A program made the translations under genes and the position numbers. A stretch of DNA of 64,000 bases from CAWJEL01 sp964647255. GTDB lineage: Bacteria; Chloroflexota; Anaerolineae; CG2-30-64-16. Below are positions 63,787 to 64,000 of the stretch, in pieces. Location of the stretch: contig CAZYGI010000013.1 of the NCBI GenBank assembly GCA_964647255.1, positions 5,894 to 69,893 on the forward strand, given 5' to 3'. The notes under the pieces were generated by a model that was not told where the DNA came from, ran no database searches, and was given only the letters and a program-made list of their open reading frames with translations. Position 1 is the stretch's first letter, and the number at the start of each line of letters is the position of its first letter.

Positions 63787-63843
63787 TAGAGCACGTTCTT
63801 GGTAAGAACGGGGTCATCGGTTCAAATCCGATCGTGGGCTCCA
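63787..63843 (+). tRNA. tRNA-Thr (GGT), 5' part lost in assembly gap
   Basis: The visible part starts in the D arm (TAGAGC). Anticodon stem CGTTC/GAACG with loop TTGGTAA (anticodon GGT), T arm ATCGG/CCGAT around TTCAAAT, acceptor 3' strand CGTGGGC, discriminator T and encoded CCA. Confidence 0.9.
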
Positions 63844-63946
63844 TTTCATTGTTACGTGCGATCGCCGCCGTTGTCCCGGCTTTGGCTGGGAGTTCAGGCG
63901 GCGAATTGTCGCCCATAGGCTATGTACAAGCAGGAGGTTGCTACCC

Positions 63947-64000
63947 ATGGCGAAGCAAGTATTTGAGCGGAACAAGCCACATGTCAATGTGGGGACGATT
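63947..64000 (+). CDS. tuf: Elongation factor Tu, 5' end only
   Basis: 18 codons from ATG 63947 to the window end (MAKQVFERNKPHVNVGTI), the conserved N-terminus of EF-Tu just before its P-loop. CAGGAGG lies upstream. It follows two tRNA-Thr genes, a common arrangement, and shares their promoter. Confidence 0.95.
   Translation, partial: MAKQVFERNKPHVNVGTI

Overview
The window looks like a high-GC chromosomal segment from a member of the Chloroflexota. This is an inference from the secreted multicopper oxidase and Ig-repeat proteins, the T-box-controlled thrS, and the infC-rpmI-rplT and tRNA-Thr-tuf arrangements; no 16S gene is present. Both window ends cut genes (a subtilisin-like protease at base 1, tuf at base 64000), and there is a 20-N assembly gap inside a tRNA pair at 63767-63786.

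Region 1 (1-16563, all minus strand) is a run of exported proteins with short gaps. In transcription order these are a 2210-residue beta-rich surface protein, a DNRLRE-like anchored protein, a Tat-exported multicopper oxidase carrying HWH and HCH copper motifs, a second multicopper-oxidase-like protein carrying HPH and HNH, a third copy with lost ligands fused to Ig-like repeats, a lipoprotein, a cupredoxin lipoprotein and an S8 protease. The two oxidase-like genes look complementary, as if the trinuclear copper site were split between two polypeptides.

Region 2 (16974-21319) holds a small membrane protein, a receiver-only response regulator, and a NarL-type regulator followed by a multi-PAS HisKA_3 sensor kinase.

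Region 3 (about 21627-49099) is the most unusual part. It is a 26-kb, one-strand, tightly packed contractile injection system (eCIS / phage-tail-like) operon running sheath, unknown, tube, zinc-ribbon chaperone-like, disordered repeat protein, DUF4255, AAA+ ATPase, an inserted two-gene candidate effector cassette, small protein, Pvc7-like tube-initiation protein, LysM protein, hub, spike, PAAR-like tip, gp25, baseplate J, a giant J-like protein carrying a propeller and two membrane segments, tail protein I, DUF6519 and a membrane-anchored lectin-like protein. A strong promoter in an AT-rich island precedes it. The cluster is bracketed by an 83-bp direct repeat (81/83 identical) of the 3' end of a phospholipase D gene, which suggests insertion at that gene's 3' end.

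Region 4 (49017-55129) contains the intact PLD-family protein, a ferredoxin-like protein, two-subunit class I fumarate hydratase, a CsoR-family regulator (Tyr at the usual His position) with a palindromic operator, a 24-residue membrane peptide, thioredoxin, and an ECF sigma factor with no standard start codon next to a zinc-binding anti-sigma factor.

Region 5 (55235-64000) is translation machinery: tRNA-Val, a T-box leader and thrS, infC with an ATT start, rpmI, rplT, a decayed TrmH-family methyltransferase, a PIN-TRAM protein, a cytidylate-kinase-like protein, cysS, an rlmB-like methyltransferase, two tRNA-Thr genes and the start of tuf.
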